NCBI GenBank assembly: GCA_039105265.1
Contig: JAPFFF010000028.1
Location: 868,001 to 932,000 of the forward strand
Length of the DNA: 64,000 nt
Direction: 5' to 3'
From: Tritrichomonas musculus
Lineage: Eukaryota; Parabasalia; Tritrichomonadida; Tritrichomonadidae
Shown: positions 21,501-30,465 of the stretch, piece after piece
How positions within the stretch are numbered: the first letter of the stretch is position 1
How the letters are laid out: each line of letters begins with the position of its first letter
Program-made: the position numbers and the translations under genes
Notes under the pieces: generated by a model
The model's database searches: none
What the model was told of the DNA's origin: nothing
The model's input: the letters and a program-made list of their open reading frames with translations, nothing else

Positions 21501-22245
21501 CGATGTATGGAACAATGAATGGATATCGAATGTTCAAATAATTTCTTCTTTCTCGTTCATTCAAATGTTGACTTTCAGCATTTGGCATTTTCAATGCAAA
21601 TATTTCTTCTTTAGGAATATGATAAATTAATTCAACCATACCACCGCTTCCTTTTCCAAGATCTCTTAATTTAATGTAACTCTTGTTTACAATTGTTTTG
21701 CGTTCCTCTTTATATTCAACAAAATCTTCATTTAAATATTTCTCATGTTTATTTCGCGAATTTTGGTAACCTTTCTTGATCAAAAATCCACTTAAACAAT
21801 TCACAACAATGTTCCAAAAGGGCCGCATTTTTTCATTTAAAATCATAAATTCGTTAGAAAAATTTCTGATCTCATTGAAAAATTTTTCATTCACTGCATC
21901 GGTTTCAAATTGAATGTCACAGTTTTGTATAAAATATTTATCACTTTCTTCAAATCGAGTGAAAATGGAAGGTAAAGTTAAATCATCTGTGTTGTCTTCC
22001 AATGGGAAGATAATTAATTTATAATCAAAACATAAAATATAATATTTAATGTCGTTTTCTATACACTCATCAATAATGATGATTTTGGAATTGTTTTCGT
22101 ACTGTTTTACTTTTTTTTCTTGTTGAAGAATATCTGGATAAAAAATAAAATTGAATTTATCTAGAATATTTTTTAAATGTTCATTTGATAAATAGTTCTT
22201 TTCCTTTTTTAATAAATTTTGAAATTCATGAATTGATTCTTGCAT
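18514..22245 (-). CDS. Protein kinase fused to Sel1-repeat array
   Basis: About 1243 residues from the first in-frame ATG at 22,245 (MQESIHEFQN). The hydrophobic stretch upstream of it is reached only from a TTG, so no signal peptide is claimed. The N-terminal 190 residues are unrecognised. The kinase domain spans about 190-430: glycine loop GKGSGGMV, ALKMPN Lys (about 219), YRDLRFVN (307-314), DFD instead of DFG (327-329), SPEV, SDVYSLGY and a late RPN. The catalytic Asp and Asn are kept, so activity is possible despite HRD to YRD and DFG to DFD. About 19 Sel1 repeats follow, 15 of them near-identical (QFNLGFIYYEGKYVTQDMNK), then a tail ending SSEFYKGFGEDLY. It is paralogous to the gene at 1-2,546 in opposite orientation. 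Confidence 0.9.
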   Translation of the reverse strand: MQESIHEFQNLLKKEKNYLSNEHLKNILDKFNFIFYPDILQQEKKVKQYENNSKIIIIDECIENDIKYYILCFDYKLIIFPLEDNTDDLTLPSIFTRFEESDKYFIQNCDIQFETDAVNEKFFNEIRNFSNEFMILNEKMRPFWNIVVNCLSGFLIKKGYQNSRNKHEKYLNEDFVEYKEERKTIVNKSYIKLRDLGKGSGGMVELIYHIPKEEIFALKMPNAESQHLNERERRNYLNIRYPFIVPYIGYIKFANKPKYLLLEYIEGETLNKYDEDKLSSLNNEEKYIIILELLLTIHYLHSHKYVYRDLRFVNIMINQNNDAILIDFDHVRKENDETDDEEQTQNFNGLLEVSPEVNKTYKSDVYSLGYIIHYILYGKFPIVNNKIEINEKFILKSCLKDEPTERPNIIEMTYIFFSNFFTKIKLENKKMQYLISLAANQKYQQAQFILGFIYYEGKYVTQDSKKSIHYYSLAANQNYPQAQFNLGVIYYEGKYVTQDINKAIYYFSLAANQNYPQAQYNLGIIYQDGKHVAQDINKAIHYYSLAANQNHSEAQFNLGFIYYEGKYVKEDMNKAIHYYSLAANQNYPQAQYNLGLIYYEGKYVKEDMNKAIHYYSLAANQNIPEAQHNLGFIYCKGKHVTQDMNKAIHYFSLAANQNIPQAQFNLGLIYYEGKYVTQDMNRAIHYYSLAANQNDPQAQFNLGLIYYEGKYVKEDMNKAIHYYSLAANQNYPKAQFYLGLIYYEGKYVKEDMNKAIHYYSLAANQNDTEAQFNLGFIYYEGKHVTQDMNKAIHYFSLAANQNYPKAQYNLGFIYYEGKYVTQDMNRAIHYYSLAANQNDTEAQFNLGLIYYEGKYVTQDMNRAIHYFSLAANQNIPEAQHNLGFIYCKGKHVTQDINKAIHYFSLAANQNIPQAQFNLGFIYYEGKYVTQDMNKAIHYFSLAANQNDPQAQFNLGFIYFEGKYVTQDINKAFHYYSLAANQNHPKAQFNLGLIYYIGNHIEQDIKKGRYYIMLASMNNDRQANFAHGFLLHEGKCVKKDIEGAIHYYKEASSFNNQYSKNNLGIIYKHGYNEIKGNIGNAIVYFEEAIRQKNDYLSMYNLAHIYMYDSTIKQDLNKSIDLLIRSMNKFEHSFILLCLALLLKFDFNIEAIKQELKHRTDITGISIESIIKGIALSKLIFNELYESYQYKDYLYNIELESIESSKLEHANEKVVPPKHPNAKDLSSEFYKGFGEDLYDSNLEIT

Positions 22246-23115
22246 TGAATAAACGAAAATTAAACAAAAAAATGCAATTTTGATAAGATATTTGGCAATC
22301 GAAAATTTTTTTATCAAATTATAATGGCAAGAATTGAAATATTTGAATTAAATCTATTCAATTTTTTTATATGCATTTGTTTTTACAATGCTTTGTATTA
22401 TTGTTAATCCAATATTATCCATCAATTGGAAAGGTCCAATAGTTGCCCCAGTTTCAATTTTCCAAATTTTATCAATTAATTAGTGATTAACAAATTGAAA
22501 ATGCATTCTTTTCCAATTGAAAATAATAATGAATCTTTTTCAAATTCTATTTTTTTCTAATTTAGAACAGTTATAAAGTGAAAAATCTTTAATTTTAAAA
22601 ATACTTTTTGGAATTAAAATATATAATTAATTGAACTAAAGCTGAATAAAGATTTTTCAAAGTTGAGAATTTTCTTCAAATTGAATTGATTTTAATTGAT
22701 TACATAAATTAAATGCATAGTGATCAGAGAATTATTGAATCACTATTACTGATTGGAGCACATCAATTAGACTCTTTATACAAACCATTTGTTTTATGAG
22801 TTAAGGATCTGAAATTTTATAAAACACATTAAATTTTTACTAAGTTTTTAATCTTAACATTTGAAAAAGAATAGAAAAAGCATTTGATTTTAATTTATTT
22901 AAATCTTTTTGATAATCGATTATCTGCAAACATAAATAATTTCACAATAATTTAAATCAAAAAATTAAAAATTTTGAATATGATTTTTTCTTCTTGTCAT
23001 TGATTGAATTTATTTGCCCCAAATAGAATTATTTTCATGATAATCATAATAATAGTCATCATAATAGAAATTCCTAGAAAATCTATTTAGATGAATTCGC
23101 AGTTTTTTCTCATTA
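22246..23115. other. AT-rich intergenic region
   Basis: Between the start of the kinase/Sel1 gene and an ankyrin pseudogene. I see no gene, tandem array or clear inverted repeat. Confidence 0.5.
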
Positions 23116-23690
23116 ATTGTAGTCACCAAGATGCTTAAGTCCTTTTCTTATGATAAATGATTGTTTGATTTGTTTATTATCACAATTTTTTTGGACAATT
23201 TGCAAAACATCTTTATTATCATTATTTTTACAGTGAAAATCTAGGCTATAATGTGTGAAAAGAACTTTATCTTTTTTATAAAGAAGTTTTTACATGCTAA
23301 CATCAAAGGTGTTTCATATTAACATCGAAAACATTTAAATCAAGTAAAATTTTAGGAATTTTAGAAATACTCGAAGCAGCAGCCAAAAGAAGATAAGTCA
23401 CAAGGAACTTTTCATTTGAGTCATCTTCATATTTATAAATTTTTTGATTTAAGTCAACTTTTTTTGTTTCTAATAAAACTTATACAAATGATTCTTTTTT
23501 ACTAATAGCAAATACGTATTCTAATTGATAAAATCCATCTTTATTTGGTTGATTTACATCACCATCATTATCAAGAATCAATTTAGTAGTATCAATAAAA
23601 TCTTTATTTAATTTTTTATCACTTTTGTTCCAACAATTTGCATTGACAACAATTGTTGCCTTTTTAAATATAGTGTTTTAGCATCAAATT
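23116..23690 (-). pseudogene. Ankyrin-repeat gene remnant (3' part)
   Basis: Minus-strand translation gives recognisable ankyrin units across several frames. One runs KLNKDFIDTTKLILDNDG then DVNQPNKDGFYQLEYVF. The next is KFLVTYLLLAAASSISKIL then KILLDLNVFDVN. The following TPL-type piece is broken, and a tail reads QSFIIRKGLKHLGDYN before a stop at 23,116. One in-frame stop lies in the VLLETKK repeat, and other interruptions follow. It is a relic of a larger DUF3447/ankyrin gene of the kind found intact elsewhere in the window. Confidence 0.65.
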
Positions 23691-23881
23691 GTGATGGCAA
23701 ATGTTACTACAGACAAAAAGATGCCATACAAATAACTTTCAATGAGCAAATGAAGAATCCAACAAAAGATGCAATACAAGTAATTATATTTAAAAATGAA
23801 ATGATATAATCGAAAGAACATTTGATATAATGATATAAAAATAACGCAAGATCTTTAAAAAAGAGTTAAATATTTGAAAAA

Positions 23882-26015
23882 ATGGAAGAACGAAAAGGCC
23901 AAATCATTGAAGATATTGAAGAAATTGAAACATCGAAAGAAGAATTTCTACGCAAGCTTCGATATTTCAAGCCAAAATATCAAGAAATCTTACAACAACT
24001 GATAGAATTTTATTGAACGATGACAATTGTATGAGCATCAAATATGGTTACTCAGAATTGCATCAAGTTGTTGAGAAATTTTGCTCAGAGAGGCCAGACA
24101 TCATTCAAATCGTCGATGAATATTTGGTCGATCAAATAGACTTTGAAAAAGAGGAACAGATTTCAATGCATTTAGACATTTGTCTTCAAAATGAAAGCAT
24201 GCTCTACTTTCCAACTAGCTCGCTGATTAGAATAATGAACTCTCCAAGAAGAGTTCTCAAAAATCATCACTTGACAAAAGAAAAAAAGAAAAAAGTGACA
24301 CAAAAAATAATTCAGATGAAGATGAAAATGAACAGGAAATTCTTCAAATTTTATTGAGTTCGTTGGATTACAATCAAATGTCAAATGAAGAATTGAAAGA
24401 ATTATTTGAAAATGAGGATTTTTCAAATATTTTCAATTTAAAAGGAAGTAAAGAAATGATATGCACACTACTTGATGAGAACAACAAAAAAAGAGAAAGA
24501 ATAAGTGCTCTTGAAACTAAAATTGAGAATGTCACAGATAAAATAAATGAAGAACAACTAAAATTTGAAAATCACAATCAGCAAGTAGAAAAAGAAAAAA
24601 AAGAAATGAATATGAGAATTGAAAATCAAGAAAAAACAATCAAAATGTGTGAAGATTTCTTAGAAAAACAGCAAAAAATCATAGAAACACAAAATATGAA
24701 GATTAAAAAACTTGAAAATCAAATAAAATTAATTCAAAGTAACTATGAAGAGGAATTAAAAAACAACAGAAAATCATCGAAGAACAGATGAAAAAAAAAA
24801 ACAACGAAATTGAACCAGATGTATTAAACAAAACAAAAAATGAACAAGAAAAACAACAAAAATCTATTGACTCTCAAGGAAAAAAAATTGTAGAACTTGA
24901 AAGAAAAATTGATCATTAAATTGGAATGTAAACGTTGAACAAGATCAGACTATTAAAGTCATAATTGATAAAAAGAAAAAGGTACAAAATTAGATAAGAA
25001 ACGAAGCAAATATATTTTAAATACAAATAATTCATCAAAAATAGGAAGTAGTTCATATAATAATGGATTCCAAATTGAAGATTTGAAACAAGAGGTAGTT
25101 TTGAAAAAAAGTGCAGGTACATACTACCTTCATGCATTGCTAATTGACAATCTTGGTAACGAAATGGAATTAGTGAGTCAAGCATTACAAACGAAAGGAA
25201 TAGTATTATCATACAAATTCACAGGTAGGGTTGAAACAGTTACACTCGATCCAGGTGCATGCAAACTTGAAGTTTGGGGAGCCGAAGGTGGTAAAAATGA
25301 TAAATATAAAGATAGTTCTGGTAAAGGAGGTTATTCCGTTGGAATTTTAACTCTTAAAGAAAAGAGGAAAATTTACATTCATGTTGGTGAAAGTCCATCA
25401 AGTATGAATGGAGGCTGGAATGGAGGCGGATCTGGAACAGAATTCGCATTCGATAGGAAAGCTGCAGGAGGAGGATGATCAACAGACATCTCACTTTATG
25501 GAGAAGAAGGAAGCAGTAATTGGAATAATGGCGACCATTTATATAGTCGAATCATTGTTGCAGGTGCTGGTGGTGGTTCAGCAACTTGTTCTCGTGATGA
25601 TTGGTATGGTGGTTTTGGTGGAGGTTTGATTGGACAAAGCAGTGGACATGACAAGAATAATGAATATGGAGGATCACAGACGAGAGCTGGAATAAGTAAT
25701 TCCCATTCAGAAGGCCAAGGATTTGGTGTTGGTGGATCTCACACAGGTCGTGGATCATCAGGAGGTGGAGGAGGTTGGTATGGTGGTAGTGCTCCTGATG
25801 AACATTATAATGCAGCAGGTGGATCAGGTGGATCAGGATACGTTTATAATTCATCAACAGCATCAAATTATCCATCAGGTTGTAAATTAAACAGTTCATT
25901 TTATTTATCGGATTCAAAAACAGAATCAGGAGATCAAATTATTCCAAATCCAAACAATTCATCAACAGAAAAAGGTGACAGCGGTCATGGTTATGCAAAA
26001 ATCACTCCATTATAA
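23882..26015 (+). pseudogene. Glycine-rich domain protein with coiled coil, disrupted
   Basis: It starts at ATG 23,882 (MEERKGQIIEDIEEIE) with a short helical N-terminus and breaks into a new frame near 24,014. It continues through a helical domain (24,013-24,290) and shifts frame again near the A-rich stretch around 24,270. A Lys/Glu/Gln coiled coil follows (24,354-24,918) and shifts again. From about 25,000 to 26,015 there is one long frame for the trichomonad glycine-rich domain: CKLEVWGAEGG, GKGGYSVG, IIVAGAGGGS, GGGGGWYGGS, then GHGYAKITPL at the end. That frame has a single in-frame TGA at 25,476-25,478. Domain order and length fit the family. The damage is several frameshifts plus one nonsense codon. 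Confidence 0.75.
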
Positions 26016-26591
26016 TTTTTATTGATTTACTTGTTATTTTAATCACAAATAACAGTTTTATAAAGTAAATAATTTTCATCCAAAAAATAAATATGGATTT
26101 CAAAATGATCGTTAAAACCTAACCTTAAAAAAGCACATAATTAATTTATTTTTTGATCTTAATTCAATTAATCAAACAAATTTTTGCACCTTTTTAATAA
26201 AAAAAAATATGAGTAAAATAATGATATAAATAAAGAATGACTGTGAGAAGCCTTGAGTGATGATTTCATTGTGGAAATAATTGGTATCTTGCATTTTGAA
26301 TTTGTGCAATTCTTAGATATGACAAACTTTTTCAATCCATTATGTTATGCAATGACCGTTTGTAGGCAACAAGAGATGTTAACTGATTATTTGTGTATTT
26401 CTGCCTTTTTTTGGTCAAGTGGCAAAGTTTTCTGTGCACATGTTATGACAAAGTGGAGATGAAACTTGTGGCCATTTTTTAGTTAAGTATTTTTATGATT
26501 TGAGATTGAGGAAAGATGGAATCATAGTTAAAAAACAAAGATAATAGAATATCATTTTAATATCGTTCTATTTATTAATATATTAATATAT
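26016..26591. other. Intergenic region
   Basis: The 3' flanks of two convergent genes. A 69-codon open stretch at 26,253-26,462 begins with TTG and matches nothing I know. It is somewhat less AT-rich than its surroundings, so it may be a gene relic. Nothing else is visible. Confidence 0.4.
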
Positions 26592-27203
26592 CTATTTGAT
26601 TTCATATTCTTCTTTGTTACAACATGCAAGATAACATGCACAAATGAACAAAACAAGTTCAATTGCTGCCATTATAATAACACAAATTCTTAAAATTTTG
26701 ATATGATGGTTAACATCATGTTTAATTTGTTCTTCACAAGTTGTAACTGTTTGTGAATCTCGATCTTCATATCCACAATCTTCTGTTACGAGTGTTCTAA
26801 ATCCACAACATTTCAATTTTTCTTCAAGATCTCTTCTTGATTCTCTGTATTTGTCTTTCTCCCAGTTTTCGTTAATTCCATCAAGTATTTTGTCTTTAAA
26901 TACGAAAGCTAGAACAATTGCTGCAATTTCAACGAGAATGACAAGAATGATAATAATTAAATAAGTAACATAAAGACACTTACTCTTACAGCAGCAAAGA
27001 ATAAATCCAATTATTGATGAAACTACAGCACAGCAAGCAGCTAATATGATGAACCAGAATGGAATGTTATTCTTAACAAGTTTCGACCAATTTTCATCTT
27101 TTTCTTTGACATAAATATATACAGCTGCAACCACTGCACATATGAGAACACATGCACTGATGATTCCAATTATCCATCGTGCGCATCCTGAGCAACAACT
27201 CAT
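26592..27203 (-). CDS. Tetraspanin family protein
   Basis: 203 residues with the tetraspanin plan. Membrane helices lie at about 11-32, 49-71, 78-102 and 170-194. A short first loop lies between helices 1 and 2. A large extracellular loop (103-169) contains the hallmark CCG at 132-134 and further cysteines at 143 and 156 that can form the two disulfides. Juxtamembrane cysteine clusters (CC near 4, CCCKSKC near 70-76, CC near 194) are likely palmitoylation sites. The tail ends EEYEIK, with a Tyr-based motif. Tetraspanins organise plasma-membrane and vesicle microdomains, and trichomonad members are linked with adherence and exosome-like vesicles. The ATG at 27,203 has an initiator TCATTC close upstream. 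Confidence 0.92.
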   Translation of the reverse strand: MSCCSGCARWIIGIISACVLICAVVAAVYIYVKEKDENWSKLVKNNIPFWFIILAACCAVVSSIIGFILCCCKSKCLYVTYLIIIILVILVEIAAIVLAFVFKDKILDGINENWEKDKYRESRRDLEEKLKCCGFRTLVTEDCGYEDRDSQTVTTCEEQIKHDVNHHIKILRICVIIMAAIELVLFICACYLACCNKEEYEIK

Positions 27204-27209
27204 CTTTTA

Positions 27210-27216
27210 AGAATGA
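27210..27216 (-). promoter_or_regulatory. Initiator of the tetraspanin gene
   Basis: The minus strand reads ATATCATTCTTAAAAGATG, placing a TCATT initiator about 10 bases before the ATG. This agrees with the trichomonad TCA-pyrimidine-T/A element and very short 5' untranslated leaders. Confidence 0.5.
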
Positions 27217-27851
27217 TATCATATTTTTCTTTTAATATGCTTTTGAATAATTTTCAATGGTGTAACAAATTTGAAATATTTTTATAAATATAAAGTATAG
27301 AATAATTAAATGAATAAACAAAATAAATCAAATAATTTTATAATTTTGAATTGATTATTATTTTGATAAAAATAAGATAAATATAATTTTATCTTTAAAA
27401 ATATATTTTTAATTTCATCATTTTAATTTTAAATATTCGGTGAACAAATTGATAGCTAAATCGGCATATATATTATTCTGTATTAAGTTTCTTTTAAAAA
27501 ATATTTTTTTCTTATTAAACAAAATAAAACAAGAACAATCATGTTACAAGAGAGAAAGAATCATACAAACAATTTGCTGATTTTATGCAATCTTTTTAAA
27601 TTGGCCAAATATATTCAAATATTTCAATGATATACAAAATTATCGTTACAAAATCAAAAATCAATTATTACAATTATAATTAGTATAAAATTAATTTAAA
27701 AGACAATATTACATTATTTATTATAAAATATTCTATTTTAAATTAATATATTTCAATATAAAAGCAAATCACTTTTTTTATTGTCTTTATCAATTTTTTA
27801 AATAGAATATTTAAAAATTGAAAAGATATAGAAGCCAACTAAATCTTTTGT
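27217..27851. other. AT-rich intergenic region between divergent genes
   Basis: Extremely AT-rich spacer between the divergent tetraspanin and dehydrogenase genes. Apart from the two initiators at its ends, I see no gene or repeat. Confidence 0.5.
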
Positions 27852-27858
27852 TCACTTT
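27852..27858 (+). promoter_or_regulatory. Initiator of the dehydrogenase pseudogene
   Basis: TCACTTT lies 15 bases upstream of the ATG at 27,867 and fits the TCA-pyrimidine-T-A/T initiator. It indicates that the pseudogene kept its promoter element. Confidence 0.5.
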
Positions 27859-27866
27859 AATTTTTT

Positions 27867-28788
27867 ATGAACATCAAAAAAGTTGTTGTTGCAGGTGGTG
27901 GCGTCCTAGGAAGTCAAATTGCTTACCAATGATGTTACCATTTGGCTGCGAAGCGAAGGAAGTTCTGCATTGTTCGATCATTTAAGAGAAGTATACAAGC
28001 AAACAATTGAGTTAATGTCAAGTCCACAAGGAAAATCACCAGAAAATTGGGCAAATGGCATCGGCGACAAGGAAGCATTTGACAAAGACGAATGCATTCA
28101 AAAATCAGAAGCTGCATATAAGAGCATCAAGTTAGAACTTGATCTTAAGAAAGCCGTTTCAGATGATCAAGTTATTGAATCAGTTGCAGAACTCATTGAT
28201 GAAAAAATAGAATTTTATAAAACGATGAGTCCTCTTCTTCCAGAGAAAACAATAAGTGCTACAAACACATCAACTCTGCCACCAAGCAAATTGACACAGT
28301 TTACAGGAAGACCTGACAAGTTCCTTTCATTGCATTTTGCTAATCTGATTTGGAGATTGAATACAGCCGAGATAATGATCCAGCCAGAAACTGACAAAAA
28401 TGATTTCAATGAGCTCGTTGAATTTGCAAAGGCAATCAGAATGGTTCCTCTTCCACTTTACAAAGAAAAGAGGGGCTACTTGCTTAATTCAATGCTCGTT
28501 CCTTTGCTCAGCTCGTCTTTGGACCTCTGGGCAACGGAAGTTTCTGATATAGAAACAATCGATAATACTTGGAAGATTGGAACTGGCGCAACTATTGGGC
28601 CTTTCCAATTGATGGACAATATTGGATTAACAACAATACAAAACATCGTCAAAACAAAGGTTGATCTTCCTATTAGTCAGACTCATTATCATTACAAAGA
28701 AATAAACGCATAATTGTTAGAAAAAATTAATAAAGGAGAGCTTGGAATACATACAGGAAAAGGTTTATATACATATGATAAAAAGTAA
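27867..28788 (+). pseudogene. 3-hydroxyacyl-CoA dehydrogenase family pseudogene
   Basis: It starts at ATG 27,867 with a Rossmann NAD-binding motif, NIKKVVVAGGGVLGSQIAYQ (dinucleotide loop GGGVLG). After GSQIAYQ a stop appears, and the frame that continues the protein (DVTIWLRSEGS) is offset. A short deletion with frameshift therefore removed the residues between them. The rest follows the family: the STLPPS region (normally NTSSLP) and TGRPDKFLSLHFANLIWRL (the GxRP..F..xHF segment). An in-frame TAA at 28,711-28,713 precedes an intact C-terminal motif, GELGIHTGKGLYTYDKK. The intact enzyme would oxidise 3-hydroxyacyl-CoA or a related short hydroxyacid with NAD. With two lesions it is unlikely to be functional. 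Confidence 0.85.
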
Positions 28789-29098
28789 GATAGTTTTCAG
28801 TAAAATAATTTTAATTTTCTTTTTTCTTTGGTTTCATTAAACAATGAAATTTTATATATATCATGCTAAATAACAGATTTTAAAAAATATAAACAAGTCA
28901 TTCAACATAAGCTTTTAGAATTCACTGTTAATTATCCTTGATTTTGGAGAATGGTACCACAAAAAATAAGGAGATGTTGAACAATTTGATGGAATATGCT
29001 CTTCAAAAAAAAAAAAAAAAAAAAAAAAAAATTATATTGTAGATTGTAAATCATGAAAATGACCTAAATTTGAAAATTGAATCATAGAGAGCAAAAAA
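28789..29098. other. Intergenic region with poly(A) tract
   Basis: No gene. It contains a run of 27 A at 29,005-29,031. Directly next to the tRNA gene, an A run at 29,093-29,097 is a T run on the tRNA strand and could serve as the RNA polymerase III terminator. Confidence 0.5.
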
Positions 29099-29172
29099 TG
29101 CATTCGACGGGACTCGAACCCGCAACCCTCGGATTAAAAGTCCGATGCTCTAACCAGCTGAGCTACGAAAGC
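29099..29172 (-). tRNA. tRNA-Lys (anticodon UUU)
   Basis: A full cloverleaf can be drawn on the minus strand. Acceptor GCTTTCG pairs with CGAATGC with one U-U mismatch at pair 3-70. The D arm is GCTC/GAGC and the anticodon arm TCGGA/TCCGA with loop CTTTTAA (anticodon TTT). A 5-nt variable loop follows, then T arm GCGGG/CCCGT with loop TTCGAGT, and discriminator A at 29,099. Box A and box B are intact, and a short T run follows the 3' end. No intron. It decodes AAA and AAG lysine codons, very frequent in this AT-rich genome. Confidence 0.95.
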
Positions 29173-29234
29173 TTTACATTTATTATTAATAAATTAAATA
29201 GAAAAATATTGCAAAATTTGTTGTGGTTCTAATC

Positions 29235-29281
29235 TTTTTTTTTTTCAAAGTCCAATATGATAACCGTTACACCACAAGAGA
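29235..29281 (-). pseudogene. 5' half of tRNA-Gln(UUG) ending in poly(A)
   Basis: The minus strand from 29,281 reads like tRNA positions 1-38: acceptor strand TCTCTTG, D arm GTGT-AACGGTTA-TCAT, anticodon stem TTGGA and loop CTTTGAA (anticodon TTG, Gln). Instead of the second half of the anticodon stem it continues into an A run (11 A at 29,235-29,245, sharing two with the loop). The break is exactly at the anticodon loop end, where stress-induced tRNA halves are cut. It could be a reverse-transcribed tRNA half, or a truncated tRNA gene beside a chance A run. Confidence 0.6.
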
Positions 29282-29521
29282 ATGCTCATTATTATCTTTT
29301 TTGATCATTTTTTGATACCATTGCATTAATTATACTAGTACATAAAAAGGAATATAAATAAACAAATTGACATTATTTTATCAAATGGTTTATAAACTTT
29401 TTTTATTTTTTAATATCGTAATAAATGTAAATCTATAAATTAAGGTTTTATATTTATTTTATTTTTTTACTTTCCAAGATATAATAGAATTATTGTCAAA
29501 ATTTTAATTGATAGAAACAAA
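29282..29521. other. Intergenic region upstream of phosphatase copy 1
   Basis: AT-rich with no gene seen. The segmental duplication begins at about 29,503, only 19 bases before the start codon, so the two phosphatase copies have unrelated upstream regions. Confidence 0.5.
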
Positions 29522-30094
29522 ATGGATGTAGAAAAAATATTATCAACAAATATTCCAGATATTTACCCAGTTTATGGAGGTGTTAGAGGAAGGACTATGT
29601 CATCTAAGCATCAGATTTATGCTTGGCCTGTTCTTAAAGAAGCAGGATTACAAACGATCATTGATCTTCGCGATCAAGATTTCACAGATAAATACCAAAA
29701 AACATGTGAAAAACGAGGATTCAGATATTTTCATTACCCAGTAGATAATAAAGGCAAGACAGTTCCGTCAATGGTTCAACTTTTGCCTCAATTCTGTGAA
29801 CTTATTGATCAAGGTAATTTTTATATTGCATGTGCGCTTGGACTTCATCGAACAGATGTTGCTCTTTGCACTTATTGGATGTTTTATGGAGCAGATAAAG
29901 GCCTTCCACCACCCGCAATCCGAGGATATCGTCAAGAAGATGGTCACGACACAAGCAAGATCATGAGAGTTCTAAACAGCATATATAAATTTATGACGGA
30001 AGAGAGAGGAGAAAAGCCGATACCGGAGACTGTTTTCAACGATCGAAAAAAAATAATCAATGAACTCAGTCAGCAAAAAAACGATTCAGCATGA
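29522..30094 (+). CDS. Tyrosine/dual-specificity phosphatase-like protein, copy 1
   Basis: 190 residues. The Cys-X5-Arg phosphatase signature is present as ACALGLHRT, with Cys104 and Arg110. The preceding layout fits small PTP-fold phosphatases: a strand with IIDLRDQ near 46-52 and YFHYPVDNKG near 69-78, where Asp75 could be the general acid. The histidine usually found before the catalytic Cys is replaced by Ala, so activity or substrate may differ. No signal peptide or membrane helix, so probably cytosolic. The copy at 36,323-36,895 differs at about six bases in 573, with one amino-acid change (Gln59 to Glu). Mostly silent changes suggest that both are maintained. Confidence 0.82.
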   Translation: MDVEKILSTNIPDIYPVYGGVRGRTMSSKHQIYAWPVLKEAGLQTIIDLRDQDFTDKYQKTCEKRGFRYFHYPVDNKGKTVPSMVQLLPQFCELIDQGNFYIACALGLHRTDVALCTYWMFYGADKGLPPPAIRGYRQEDGHDTSKIMRVLNSIYKFMTEERGEKPIPETVFNDRKKIINELSQQKNDSA

Positions 30095-30180
30095 TTATCT
30101 ATTGTACCATACATATACTTTTTACGGCTTTTAAATTAAAAATATTACAAATAAGATAAATATCATATTTTAATCTTTTA

Positions 30181-30465
30181 TTAAACAATGAGATATGAAT
30201 AATACTGTTTTGCTTTGGCATAATCTTTGATATCTTTTTCTAAATTTAATAATATATTTTCTATTTTGTTAAAAAATCCTTCTTTACGATGATGATTATT
30301 AGTAATATTTAATATTAATGAAATGACTGGCTCAATTTCATGTGATTTTATTAGAACGGTTAGTTTATTGAATTCATATTCATTTTGGAATTCACCACTA
30401 TCAATAAAATTTAACAGGGCGTTATAAAATGCTTTCTTTTTCTTGAAATATTCTTGGATTTCCAT
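30181..30465 (-). pseudogene. Truncated DUF3447 gene (copy 1)
   Basis: The first about 80 residues (MEIQEYFKKKKAFYNALL to LLNLEKDIK) are nearly identical to the intact gene at 38,010-39,104. The frame then runs into unrelated sequence (DYAKAKQYYSYLIV) from beyond the LRR gene. A deletion of about 1.85 kb relative to copy 2 removed most of the gene and the whole adjoining ankyrin/LRR part. Both sides of the junction share a few bases (TCTT), consistent with microhomology-mediated joining. Confidence 0.85.

Noticed and set aside
22246-22317. Signal-peptide-like N-terminus of the kinase/Sel1 protein
   Set aside because: The frame extension starts with TTG. The first ATG is at 22,245, after the hydrophobic stretch.
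26253-26462. 69-codon open stretch between convergent genes
   Set aside because: TTG start and no known similarity; mentioned only as a possible relic.
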